Source: an uncultured Holdemanella sp. (GTDB taxonomy: Bacteria; Bacillota_I; Bacilli_A; Erysipelotrichales; Erysipelotrichaceae). Taken from it: 63,422 bases of DNA. The DNA lies in contig NZ_CAKVMR010000004.1 in NCBI RefSeq assembly GCF_934772795.1, forward strand, positions 1-63,422, written 5' to 3'. Made by a program: the position numbers and the translations under genes. Positions 18,552 to 26,551 of this stretch are shown piece after piece. The notes beneath the pieces were generated by a model that ran no database searches, was not told the DNA's origin, and worked only from the letters and a program-made list of their open reading frames with translations. The stretch's first letter is position 1, and each line of letters starts with the position of its first letter.

Positions 18552-20084
18552 ATGTATACAGTACGCTTTCAATTGGAACTAAGTGGATCTGAGAAACGTT
18601 TTTTGTCGAAGTCTTTTTTCTATGCGAATCAGATGCATAATCAAATAGTTCGTTATGCTACTAATCGTTTGAATGCTTTATTTCATGATAAAGAATATAT
18701 GGGTGCACGCAAAGCTTATGGTGAAGCTGAATTTTCTAAAAAGAAAGCATCTGAACTGTCAGCTTCTGAAAAAAAGAAGAAAAAAGAGTTGTCAAATATC
18801 ATGTGTATTAAACAAAAAGAGTATAATCTTACGAAGACTTCTTTGTGTAAGTTTGTATCCAAAGAACAAAAGAAATACAAGAACTATATCAACTCTCATC
18901 AGGCACAGGCAGAAGCTGAAGCTGTATATAAGGGAGTGGAAAAAGTTCTTTTTGAGGATGGTCGTCATCTTCATTATCGAAGATATAATAGTTTTGATTG
19001 TATCAAACAAAAATGTGCTGCAACAGGTGTACGTTTTTCAAGATGGGATACCATTTGCTTTATGAAGCACTATTTTAAAGTGCGTGTTCCAAAAGATGAA
19101 TATATCCAGAACATCATTTCATCTGTTGATTTAAAAGAAGATGTTGTTTATTCATTTTTAAAGAGGATCGAATTCAACAGTGGATTCAAATATTATGTAG
19201 TGATCACACTTCGAGGTGATGCACCAAAACGAATCACGTTGTCAGAAGATGGTGGACATCGTACAGGTATTGACTTTGGAACCTCTACGATTGCTGCAGC
19301 CTCAAACAACGAGGTCCATCTGGAAGAACTAGCTCCAGATTCTGTAAATTATGAAAAAGAGATTAGTCATAAGCAGAATCTGATAGATGCATCTATGCGA
19401 AAGCATAATCCAGATAACTATAATGAAAATGGTACAGTTAAAAAGGGAAAACATACATGGAAAACTACAAGACGATGTAGACGTTTAAAACGTCAGGTTC
19501 GAGTTCTCTATCGAAAACAATCTGCTTACGTTAAGACTTCACACCATACCTTCATCAACAAGCTCTTGAAAAACACGAGTGAACTGATCCTTGAACCAAT
19601 GAACTTTAAATCTCTTCAAAAGAAATCAAAAAAGACAGAGCGTAAAGATGAGGCAACGGCAGTTCAACAAAAAGACGGCTCTTTGAAAATGGTGCGTAAA
19701 TACAAACGTAAGAAACGTTATGGGCGCTCTATCAAGAACCGTTCTCCAGGTCTTATGCAGGCCGATTTAAAAACAAAGGCAACACAGTATGGAATACCAT
19801 ACTACGAAATTGATATTCATCAATATCGCGCTTCTCAGCTTCACCATGATACAGGTGAGTATATTAAACCTACTTTAAGTGAAAGATTTAAAACGATTGA
19901 AGGACATAAAGTACAAAGAGATTTGTATTCTGCTTTTCTACTTTGTCATACTGACGATACATTGACTGCACCAGATTTTAAAGCCTGTCATCTTGACTTT
20001 CCACATTTTGTAAAGATGCAGGATACATTGATTCTAAATATGAAAAAATGTGAACACACAATGAAATCATGCTTTGGATTCTAG
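18552..20084 (+). CDS. tnpB: TnpB-family RNA-guided nuclease
   Basis: IS605-family OrfB/TnpB proteins are RNA-guided DNA nucleases that cut the empty donor or target site. 510 aa, longer than the usual 370-420. A Lys-rich helical N-terminal half (about 1-235) precedes a split RuvC domain: Asp in GIDFGTSTIAA near residue 241, Glu in LILEPMNF near 348, and a candidate third Asp in VQRDLYSAFLL near 457, in the place of the usual DxNAA motif. The four-Cys zinc finger normally found just before the third motif is absent. It is the only gene of the element. Reading frame is intact, so it may be active; which DNA it cuts is set by the RNA downstream. Confidence 0.85.
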   Translation: MYTVRFQLELSGSEKRFLSKSFFYANQMHNQIVRYATNRLNALFHDKEYMGARKAYGEAEFSKKKASELSASEKKKKKELSNIMCIKQKEYNLTKTSLCKFVSKEQKKYKNYINSHQAQAEAEAVYKGVEKVLFEDGRHLHYRRYNSFDCIKQKCAATGVRFSRWDTICFMKHYFKVRVPKDEYIQNIISSVDLKEDVVYSFLKRIEFNSGFKYYVVITLRGDAPKRITLSEDGGHRTGIDFGTSTIAAASNNEVHLEELAPDSVNYEKEISHKQNLIDASMRKHNPDNYNENGTVKKGKHTWKTTRRCRRLKRQVRVLYRKQSAYVKTSHHTFINKLLKNTSELILEPMNFKSLQKKSKKTERKDEATAVQQKDGSLKMVRKYKRKKRYGRSIKNRSPGLMQADLKTKATQYGIPYYEIDIHQYRASQLHHDTGEYIKPTLSERFKTIEGHKVQRDLYSAFLLCHTDDTLTAPDFKACHLDFPHFVKMQDTLILNMKKCEHTMKSCFGF

Positions 20085-20304
20085 CATAAAGAATCTCTCA
20101 TCCAGTCAGGTCTAAGGCGTAAGCCCTGCTGGATGCAGTATGAGTATACAGAGTACAGTCCGCATGGATTGGAAATGCTCGAAAAACAAGAGCTATGCAA
20201 AGACTATATGCAAGGTCTAGAACCATGATGAAAGCTTTGCGATGCTCCATTTCTCGCGATGTGAGAAAGAGAATTTCGTCATTTTAATGATGAGAGTACG
20301 TCAA
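20085..20304 (+). ncRNA. Candidate omega RNA (TnpB guide RNA scaffold)
   Basis: The 220 nt between the tnpB stop and the element's right tip contain strong secondary structure, including CATCCAG / CTGGATG (20099-20105 with 20129-20135) with an inner CAGG / CCTG pair, and the tip-proximal hairpin. In ISDra2 and relatives the omega RNA is made from this position and its guide is the first 16-20 nt beyond the right tip. By analogy the guide here begins at 20305 (AATTGAGGAG). Boundaries are inferred. Confidence 0.55.
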
Positions 20305-20317
20305 AATTGAGGAGTTT

Positions 20318-20725
20318 TTGCGTATATCCAATCAAATGAGGGACTATTATGCCAAAAAAATAAAAGATAGTTTTCAAGAATTTAATTTTTCACCAAATGA
20401 GATTTCTATTTTGATTGTTTTAAAGAATAATCCAACCATTACAACGAGTACAGAATTAAAAGTCGTGTTGGGAGTTTCAAAGACTTTGATTTCTAGAAGT
20501 GTTGATTCTTTGGAGAAAAAGGGACTTATTTGTACTTGTGAAGATGACAAAGATACTCGAATACATCATTTACAACTAACAGATGAGTGCAAACCTGTTT
20601 TGAAAATCATAGATGAAGAGATTGGAAAAATTAATAAAACATTATTTTATGATGTGTCTGTAGAAGAAATGAAAAATTTGAAGCAGACAATGAGTAAATT
20701 ACAGAAGCGTGTTGAAGAAAGATAA
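20318..20725 (+). CDS. MarR-family regulator, 5' end displaced by the IS
   Basis: Winged-helix transcription regulator. 135 aa remain from a TTG codon; the recognition region LGVSKTLISRSVDSLEKKGLI and the wing CEDDKDTRIHHLQLT are intact. Joining the remnant upstream of the element (18412-18419) to 20305 restores a 142-aa protein with an ATG, ribosome site and consensus promoter, so the original gene was split after two codons and two bases of the third. What remains could at best start from TTG with GAGGAG only 3 nt away, and has no obvious promoter unless the element supplies one. Probably a recent disruption. Its likely target is the palindrome just downstream. Confidence 0.85.
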   Translation: MRISNQMRDYYAKKIKDSFQEFNFSPNEISILIVLKNNPTITTSTELKVVLGVSKTLISRSVDSLEKKGLICTCEDDKDTRIHHLQLTDECKPVLKIIDEEIGKINKTLFYDVSVEEMKNLKQTMSKLQKRVEER

Positions 20726-20726
20726 T

Positions 20727-20745
20727 AGTTATCTGGTATATAACT
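20727..20745 (+). promoter_or_regulatory. Palindromic operator candidate before the rubredoxin fusion gene
   Basis: AGTTAT-CTGGTAT-ATAACT: 6-bp perfect arms with a 7-nt spacer. A TACAAT -10 box at 20757-20762 puts the -35 region (20734-20739) inside the palindrome, and a GGGAGGTG ribosome site follows. The location, right after marR and over the next promoter, suggests it is a MarR operator; this is inference. Confidence 0.45.
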
Positions 20746-20786
20746 GACAAACTTGCTACAATAATAGTAACAAGGGAGGTGTTCTT

Positions 20787-21404
20787 ATGGACAACACAGT
20801 TTTGTATGATCTTTCTTATGGTATGTATGCCGTGGGTGTAAAAGATGGCATGCGCGAATGCGGATGTATTGTGAATACTGTATTTCAGGTTTCCACGATA
20901 GGACCGCTAATTGCCTTGAGTATGAACAAAGATAATTATACTTGTTCATTAATTGAAAAAAGTAAATGCTTCTCTTTGTCAATTTTGCCTGAAACAATAG
21001 ATTCACAAGTCATTACAGACTTAGGCTTTCAGACAGGAAAAGATAAAGATAAGTGGAAAAATTTGAATCATCATTTATTTACAGAATTGCCTGTTGTAGA
21101 TGGTGCATTAGGGTACATGATGTGTGAAGTACAAAGTCAGATGGATGCAGGAACACACTTTGTATTCTTGGCAAAAGTCGTTGATGCTAAGAAAGGTGAT
21201 TCTGGTAAACCAATGACCTATGTGTATTATCATAATGTATTAAAACAAAGTGCACCGGCAAAAGCACCTACTTATAGAGAAGAAAAAAAGTGGGTATGCA
21301 GCGTTTGTGGATATGTATATGATGGGGATGATTTTGAAAGTGAACCAGATGATTATGTATGTCCGGTTTGTGGAGCTAAAAAAGAAATGTTTAAATTACA
21401 GTAA
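20787..21404 (+). CDS. Flavin reductase-rubredoxin fusion (Hrb-type high molecular weight rubredoxin)
   Basis: N-terminal flavin reductase-like FMN-binding domain (about residues 1-155), a short Ala/Pro linker (KQSAPAKAP), and a C-terminal rubredoxin domain with both Cys pairs (WVCSVCGYVYDG and YVCPVCGAKK) for one iron. Proteins of this architecture take electrons from NAD(P)H to rubredoxin and feed oxygen- or NO-reducing flavodiiron proteins in anaerobes. 205 aa. GGGAGGTG ribosome site. It stands alone but directly downstream of the interrupted marR gene and a palindrome. No flavodiiron protein gene is in the window. Confidence 0.9.
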   Translation: MDNTVLYDLSYGMYAVGVKDGMRECGCIVNTVFQVSTIGPLIALSMNKDNYTCSLIEKSKCFSLSILPETIDSQVITDLGFQTGKDKDKWKNLNHHLFTELPVVDGALGYMMCEVQSQMDAGTHFVFLAKVVDAKKGDSGKPMTYVYYHNVLKQSAPAKAPTYREEKKWVCSVCGYVYDGDDFESEPDDYVCPVCGAKKEMFKLQ

Positions 21405-21434
21405 AAAAGGTGGACCGATTAACGGTTCACCTTT
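21403..21434 (-). terminator. folT terminator (bidirectional)
   Basis: AAAGGTGGACC / GGTTCACCTTT 11-bp stem with a 7-nt loop. On the minus strand it is followed by a T run after folT; on the plus strand it follows the rubredoxin fusion gene with a weaker T run. It overlaps the 3' codons of folT. Confidence 0.8.
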
Positions 21435-21970
21435 GGCTTTAATTGAATACAAGTTTTCATGACTAAATACAAAATAACAACTTGGAAAGGCAGTGAAATT
21501 AAGTTTTTGATTAATTTAGGACCCGCAATCACTAAGAATGGAGTTCCCCATAACATAGATGTAAATAGTGTGTTTAAGAACAAACTAACAACGACATCAT
21601 ATGTAATACGACATAAGATAACGCGAATCCAAGTGATCTTCTCACAGTTATAGAAGTATGCTGAGAAAATACATGCACTTGCCATAGTTGAAATCATAAA
21701 GATTGGATAGTAAGCACCCACAGGTTTGACCATGTAATTAACTAAGTCTAAAAGTGGTGCAAGCACTAAGTTTGGAATAGGTCCATAAAGTAAGCAGCTA
21801 GCAGCCGTTGCAATAGAAGCAAAGCCTAGTTTTAACTGGTTTGTGATTTGAATGGATCCAAACAAGTTAAGAATGACATTTAGGGCAAAAAATAATGCCA
21901 CACCAACAATAACGCGCACATTTTTTAGGGAACGTGCATTTTCTTTTAACATTACAAAGTATTTATTCAT
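21419..21970 (-). CDS. folT: Folate-specific ECF transporter S component
   Basis: Substrate-binding membrane subunit that captures folate and works with a shared EcfAA'T module. 183 aa with five to six hydrophobic segments and the FolT-type ALFFALNVILNLFGSIQI and LKLGFASIATAASCLLYGPIPNLVLAP segments, the latter carrying the usual loop that lines the binding site. The upstream THF riboswitch supports folate as the substrate. Ribosome site AAGGAGG lies 13 nt before the ATG and is enclosed in a hairpin. The ECF energising genes are not in this window. Confidence 0.9.
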   Translation of the reverse strand: MNKYFVMLKENARSLKNVRVIVGVALFFALNVILNLFGSIQITNQLKLGFASIATAASCLLYGPIPNLVLAPLLDLVNYMVKPVGAYYPIFMISTMASACIFSAYFYNCEKITWIRVILCRITYDVVVSLFLNTLFTSMLWGTPFLVIAGPKLIKNLISLPFQVVILYLVMKTCIQLKPKVNR

Positions 21971-21979
21971 ATATAAAAA

Positions 21980-22020
21980 GACCTCCTTTTTTCCATATTG
22001 CGATACAAAAAAAGAAAGTC
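21980..22020 (-). promoter_or_regulatory. Ribosome-site-sequestering hairpin of folT
   Basis: In the folT mRNA, GACUUUCUUUUUU (22020-22008) can pair over 13 bp with AAAAAAGGAGGUC (21992-21980), with two G-U pairs, which buries the AAGGAGG ribosome site. This is a ready expression platform for translational control by the upstream THF aptamer. Confidence 0.7.
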
Positions 22021-22039
22021 TTTAATTTTTTCGATCACA

Positions 22040-22135
22040 ACAGCGGGATGCAAAATATGTACCGCAAGAATAACTTTTCGTTCCTTAACCAACTCCCCGT
22101 GTTAAAGACACTTAACGCACATATTTTTACTCTGT
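22040..22135 (-). promoter_or_regulatory. THF riboswitch
   Basis: Minus-strand RNA has the conserved elements of the tetrahydrofolate aptamer in order: AGAGUA near the 5' end, UGCGUUAAGUGU, GGGGAGUU, UUGCGGUAC and UUUGCAUCCCGC, closed by ACAG/CUGU. These match the folT-type THF riboswitch known upstream of folate transporters. Ligand binding is expected to reduce folT expression. Confidence 0.88.
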
Positions 22136-22145
22136 ATGTAGTTGA

Positions 22146-22174
22146 ATTATATGTATTAAAAAGAGATCTGTCAA
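22146..22174 (-). promoter_or_regulatory. folT promoter
   Basis: Minus strand: TTGACA (22174-22169), 17-nt spacer, TATAAT (22151-22146), a perfect sigma-A consensus. The predicted start lies just before the THF aptamer. The -35 box overlaps the loop and stem of the terminator of the upstream gene. Confidence 0.88.
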
Positions 22175-22185
22175 CAGATCTCTTT
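22158..22185 (-). terminator. Terminator of the solute-binding lipoprotein gene
   Basis: AAGAGATCTG TCAA CAGATCTCTT, 10-bp perfect stem, followed on the minus strand by TTTTTAAT. Its loop supplies part of the folT -35 box. Confidence 0.88.
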
Positions 22186-22190
22186 AATTG

Positions 22191-23897
22191 TTATTCGATT
22201 GTAGCTTTGTCTAATGCTTTAACGAAGTCATACAATGGAGCTGTATCTAAGTTTTTGATCTTTTTGTTGTATAGATCATAGTAACTTAAACCATTGATTG
22301 CTACATATGGACATAAAACAGAAATTTTTTCGTAAGCTTCTTTATAAGCAGCAGTACTTGCAGCTTGATCCGTTGTATGTAATGCAGTATCTAATAATGC
22401 ATCTAAATCAGGATCTGATAAACGAGCTGAGTTATCTGTTTGACCAGTTTGGCATAATAGGTTGATACCAGTGTCATCACCTGAACCAAATTGCCATCCC
22501 ATGTAAGATACTTCCCATTCATTAACAGTATCATCACCTTGAACAGTCGCAAGCATTGTGTTGAATTCACTTAAGTTTGTCTTGAAGTCAACGCCTAATT
22601 CATCGCCCCAAGCTTTTTCTAGCATTGGAAGCATAGTATCTAATTGGTCTTTACCTTTTGTAGAAACCAAACGAACAGTTAATTTTTGTCCATCTTTTTC
22701 ACGGATTCCATCACTTCCTACAGTCCAACCAGCATCATCTAAGATTTGTTTAGCTTTTTCGATGTCATAGTCATAGTAAGTCATTTTGTCATCTTTTTCT
22801 TTACCAGTAATGATATCACCTAATTGTGATGAAATTGGGTTAGCCATTAATACTGGAACGAAACCAGGTTGAGTCTTCTTAACATCCTTGCTTCCTTTAG
22901 AGAATGAGTAGTAGCTATCAACAAATGCTTGACGGTCAATCGCATAAGTTAATGCTTGACGTACAGCAGGATCTGCAGTGGCTCCAGCAGCGCAGTTGTA
23001 AATAAAGTATTGCATTGAGCTCGATCCATAAGTGTTGTAAGTTAAGTTCTTGTCTAAGCTTGCAGTACCAACTTTATCGGCATTATCAGCTTGTGGTAAT
23101 AAATCAACAGTTCCTTTTTGAAGTTCCTGAAGTTCTGTTGAAGTATCACAAATCTTTATTACAACGTTATCGATTTGGTATTCACCATCTTTAGCTTTAA
23201 ATTCTTCATTCTTTACAAATGTTGCAGCTGAATCTTTTTGGAAATTCTTCAATACATATGGTCCAGAGCCAATTGGTTCGCTGGCTTTGTCTTCAAACAT
23301 CTTTGTATCACCTTTTTTGTATTTCTTGAATTGTGAATTAGAGATGATTGGGAATGTACCAACCTGACTGATTGCATCGATTCTTGGTGTTGCTAAGTGG
23401 AAAGCAACTGTATAATCATCGATTTTTTCAACACCACTTAGAGTTTCGGCATCTCCATCGTGATATTCTTTATAACCTTCTAAGTAATCAACATATGTTG
23501 AGAAACGACCAGTATAGCTTGGGTCAGCCATAGCTGTAAATGTTAATACAACATCGTCTGCATCCAATTTAGAACCATCAGAGAATTTAACTCCTTTTTT
23601 CAATTTGAATGTTAATGTAGAACCATCTTCACTTACTGTTGGTTTTTCAGTAGCTAGTTCTGGTTGTAATTGATTATCGCGATCATAGCTCAACATACTT
23701 TGATAAACCATTTCAATAACGTAATCATCATATACAGTTTGATAATACAATGGAGAGAAAATTCCATTGAAACCTGTACTTAAACCTACTGTCAATGTTT
23801 TACCGCTTGCACCAGATGATCCGCTAGCACAACCAGTCATCATTGCAGCTGCCATACATACGGCACCGGCCTTTTTTAAATAGTGACTTGTTTTCAT
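22191..23897 (-). CDS. ABC transporter solute-binding lipoprotein, peptide/nickel (family 5) type
   Basis: Extracellular lipoprotein that captures oligopeptides or similar solutes for an Opp/Dpp-type importer. 568 aa. Signal peptide with lipobox AAMMTGC (lipidated Cys near residue 22), followed by a Ser/Gly linker. Family 5 features: TLTFKLKKGVKFSDGSKLDADDVVLTF pattern near 95 (only key words: FKLKKGVKFSDG), and RQALTYAIDRQAFVD near 310. ATG chosen over an in-frame GTG three codons upstream because AGGTG then serves as ribosome site. No permease or ATPase gene is adjacent, so it is an orphan binding protein. Confidence 0.9.
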   Translation of the reverse strand: MKTSHYLKKAGAVCMAAAMMTGCASGSSGASGKTLTVGLSTGFNGIFSPLYYQTVYDDYVIEMVYQSMLSYDRDNQLQPELATEKPTVSEDGSTLTFKLKKGVKFSDGSKLDADDVVLTFTAMADPSYTGRFSTYVDYLEGYKEYHDGDAETLSGVEKIDDYTVAFHLATPRIDAISQVGTFPIISNSQFKKYKKGDTKMFEDKASEPIGSGPYVLKNFQKDSAATFVKNEEFKAKDGEYQIDNVVIKICDTSTELQELQKGTVDLLPQADNADKVGTASLDKNLTYNTYGSSSMQYFIYNCAAGATADPAVRQALTYAIDRQAFVDSYYSFSKGSKDVKKTQPGFVPVLMANPISSQLGDIITGKEKDDKMTYYDYDIEKAKQILDDAGWTVGSDGIREKDGQKLTVRLVSTKGKDQLDTMLPMLEKAWGDELGVDFKTNLSEFNTMLATVQGDDTVNEWEVSYMGWQFGSGDDTGINLLCQTGQTDNSARLSDPDLDALLDTALHTTDQAASTAAYKEAYEKISVLCPYVAINGLSYYDLYNKKIKNLDTAPLYDFVKALDKATIE

Positions 23898-24151
23898 AAT
23901 TTGCACCTATCCCTTCTTGTGATGTCACTAGTGTAAAACTTTACAATGAAAATTGCAAGCTAAATTTACATTAATTTACATTTGTATGTAAAATATTTAC
24001 AATCAGTATACTATGTTTATGAATGGCGAACAGAATGTTATTTTTAGTGTACGTATTTTACAAATAAACTATGAGAAAAAGTTCACATTGTTTTTGTGGT
24101 AAATAAAGCATTTTTGGACTATACTTTGATAGAAAAGAGGTAGTTAAAGTT

Positions 24152-25123
24152 ATGATTATTGATGAATTAGAAAAAAAGGTCCAAGGAAAGGGAGTACGTA
24201 TCGTATTCACTGAAGGATGGGATCCACGTGTACAAAAGGCAGCTATTGATTTGAAAAACAATGATATCGTTTGCCCAGTATTATTAGGAACTCCAGAAGA
24301 AATTGCTGGTTGTGCACAAAAGAATAGTTTAAATGTTGAAGGAATCGAACAAATCGATCCAAATAACTTCGAACATATGGATGAAATGGTTCGTAAAATG
24401 GTTGAATTGCGTCGTGGTAAAATGGACGAAGAAAAAGTTCGTAAAGCATTGAAGAGCACAAACTATTTTGGAACTATGTTAGTTCAAATGGGATATGCTG
24501 ATGGATTATTAGGTGGTGCTACATATTCTACAGCAGATACTGTACGTCCAGCATTACAATTAGTAAAAACAGCTCCAGGAAACCAATTAGTTTCTTCTTG
24601 CTTCATTTTAATTAAAGACGAATCTCAATTGATCATGGGTGACTGCTCAATTAACATCAACCCTAACACAGACGATTTAGTAGAAATCACAATGCAAACA
24701 GCTAAATCTGCTCGTCAATTTGGTGTAGAACCAAAAGTTGCATTATTATCATACTCAACAATGGGTAGCGCAAAAGGTGACTGCGTTGCTAAGATGACTG
24801 AAGCAAGTGATCGTTTACGTCGTATTGCTGACTTCGATATCGATGGAGAAATGCAATTTGACTGTGCAGTAAGTGAAGAAGTTGCTAAATTAAAAGCACC
24901 AGAATCAAAAGTTGCTGGACACGCAAATACATTTATCTTCCCTAACTTATCAAGTGGAAACATTGGATATAAAATTGCCGCTCGTTTAGGTGGATATGAA
25001 GCAGTAGGACCAATCTTACAAGGATTGAACGCTCCAATCAATGACTTATCTCGTGGATGTACTTCAGATGAAATCTACAAGATGGCTATTGTTACAGCTG
25101 CTCAAAAAGATATGGATATCTAA
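24152..25123 (+). CDS. pta: Phosphate acetyltransferase
   Basis: Interconverts acetyl-CoA and acetyl phosphate; with acetate kinase it gives ATP in fermentation. 323 aa, the short Firmicute form without the N-terminal regulatory domain. Motifs: VFTEGWDPRVQKAA at the N-terminus, GYADGLLGGATYSTADTVRPALQ near 116, SYSTMGSAKG near 208, and the C-terminal NLSSGNIGYKI...PILQGL region. Likely promoter ending in TATACT near 24121, ribosome site AGAGG. Acetate kinase is not in this window. Confidence 0.95.
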   Translation: MIIDELEKKVQGKGVRIVFTEGWDPRVQKAAIDLKNNDIVCPVLLGTPEEIAGCAQKNSLNVEGIEQIDPNNFEHMDEMVRKMVELRRGKMDEEKVRKALKSTNYFGTMLVQMGYADGLLGGATYSTADTVRPALQLVKTAPGNQLVSSCFILIKDESQLIMGDCSININPNTDDLVEITMQTAKSARQFGVEPKVALLSYSTMGSAKGDCVAKMTEASDRLRRIADFDIDGEMQFDCAVSEEVAKLKAPESKVAGHANTFIFPNLSSGNIGYKIAARLGGYEAVGPILQGLNAPINDLSRGCTSDEIYKMAIVTAAQKDMDI

Positions 25124-25146
25124 TTTAAATAATTATATTTTTTGAT

Positions 25147-25175
25147 AAAAGAATCTCAATGGAGGTTCTTTTTTT
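25147..25175 (+). terminator. pta terminator
   Basis: AGAATCTC AATG GAGGTTCT stem-loop (one G-U pair) followed by seven T. Confidence 0.85.
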
Positions 25176-25183
25176 CATATCAT

Positions 25184-25210
25184 CAAAAAAAGAGATGATC
25201 TCTCATCTCT
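25184..25210 (-). terminator. mgtE terminator
   Basis: AGAGATGA / TCATCTCT 8-bp stem; on the minus strand it is followed by a run of T. It touches the mgtE stop codon. Confidence 0.82.
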
Positions 25211-26550
25211 TAAACTACGATATTAAAAACATGAACCGCAATATTGAAATAAACTAGAATAGAGCAAGTATCTACAATTGTTGTGATCAATGGACTGGCC
25301 ATAATAGCTGGATCTACACCAATTTTATTTGCAAATAATGGAAGAATACATCCAATTAATTTTGCAATAATAACTACAACCATTAGTGAAAGAGCAACTA
25401 CAATTGCGATATTAAAGTTTTGGTATTGAATGAAAATACGTAAACCATTGGCTGCAGCTAAAATAAATCCAACAACAAGAGAAATTCTAAATTCTTTAAA
25501 CATGACTTTAAAAATCTCTTTAAAATGAATTTCGCCTAAAGCTAAACCGCGAATAATTAAAGTCGAACTTTGAGAACCACAGTTTCCACCCGTATCCATC
25601 AACATAGGAATAAAGGATACTAATAATGGTACAGCACTGAAGGCATTCTCATATCGAGTAATGATGCTTCCTGTGATTGTGGCAGAAAACATTAAAACAA
25701 GCAACCATAAAATACGGTGTTTTGCCTGTTGCCAAACTGTAGTTTCAAAATATGTTTTTTCATTGGGCTCCATGGCAGCCATACGTGAAATATCTTCATT
25801 GGTTTCATCCACCATTACGTCCATGGCATCATCAAATGTAACGATACCAACAAGACATCCATCACTATCAAGTACGGGCATCGCAATTAAGTCATATTTT
25901 CTAAATAAATGCGCAACCTGTTCCTGGTCTGTATGCGTATGTACAGAAATAATGTTCGTATTCATTAGATTTGTGATGTTTTCATCATCATCACTTGTCA
26001 TTAAGCTTTTAGCTGTCACAATACCAATTAATTTTTTGCTTTCTGTGACATAACAAGTATAAATAGTTTCCTTATGAATACCAATATCCTTAATATGGTT
26101 CATGGCCTGTTTTACAGTCATTGTTTTTTTCAATGTGACATATTCAGTCGTCATGATTGAACCAGCACTGTCTTCAGGATATTTCAAAAGTTTGTTGATA
26201 GTTGAACGCTTATTTGAATCTAAGTTTTTCAAAATACGCGTTACTAAATTTGCAGGTAGATCCTCTAACATATCTACAGTATCATCCATATAAAGATCAT
26301 CTAACAATTCTTTTAACTCAGTTTCTGAAAACATGTCTACCAGATATGTCTGCATCTTCGAACTCATGCATGAGAATACATCGGCAGCTTTTTCTTTAGA
26401 AATCAAACGGAATGCCAAAGCACATTCTTTCGCGTCTAACTCTTCTAAAAAGGCGGCTGTATCCATATCGTTCATTTCGGAAAGTATGTTTTGTGCAGCT
26501 TTGTATTTTTTGTCTTGTAGTAATTGAATGAATTCTTCTTTGTTCATCAT
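25210..26550 (-). CDS. mgtE: Magnesium transporter MgtE
   Basis: Mg2+ channel gated by cytosolic Mg2+. 446 aa in the standard order: N domain of helical repeats (about 1-125, FLEELDAKECALAFRLI), two CBS domains (about 130-255), a plug helix and five membrane helices (about 280-446) with the MDTGGNCGSQSSTLIIRGLALGEI segment that contains the pore and selectivity residues, and DPAIMASPLITTIVD in the last hairpin. Starts with ATGATG; ribosome site GAGGTAC. Preceded by an M-box and its terminator, so it should be switched off by high Mg2+. Confidence 0.95.
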   Translation of the reverse strand: MMNKEEFIQLLQDKKYKAAQNILSEMNDMDTAAFLEELDAKECALAFRLISKEKAADVFSCMSSKMQTYLVDMFSETELKELLDDLYMDDTVDMLEDLPANLVTRILKNLDSNKRSTINKLLKYPEDSAGSIMTTEYVTLKKTMTVKQAMNHIKDIGIHKETIYTCYVTESKKLIGIVTAKSLMTSDDDENITNLMNTNIISVHTHTDQEQVAHLFRKYDLIAMPVLDSDGCLVGIVTFDDAMDVMVDETNEDISRMAAMEPNEKTYFETTVWQQAKHRILWLLVLMFSATITGSIITRYENAFSAVPLLVSFIPMLMDTGGNCGSQSSTLIIRGLALGEIHFKEIFKVMFKEFRISLVVGFILAAANGLRIFIQYQNFNIAIVVALSLMVVVIIAKLIGCILPLFANKIGVDPAIMASPLITTIVDTCSILVYFNIAVHVFNIVV

Positions 26551-26551
26551 G

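Larger units (their letters stand above)
18420..20304 (+). mobile_element. IS605-family element carrying tnpB only (IS608-like ends)
   Basis: 1885 bp. The left tip abuts TTTAC (18415-18419); the right end finishes in TCAA (20301-20304). IS608 is known to insert 3' of TTAC and to be cut after TCAA. A subterminal hairpin CTCGTGACTTTAGTCATGAG (18436-18455) lies 16 nt inside the left tip and a second one (20275-20294, loop TT) 10 nt inside the right tip; GAAT stands directly 5' of the right hairpin, as the right guide does in IS608. No target duplication, as expected. No tnpA Y1 transposase is present, so mobility would need TnpA in trans. Confidence 0.85.

Noticed and set aside
18736..19065. Long alternative frame (130 codons) inside tnpB that could be taken for an accessory gene of the element.
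   Set aside because: Composition is that of a shifted Lys-rich coding region, no ribosome site precedes it, and the tnpB frame is continuous with family motifs.
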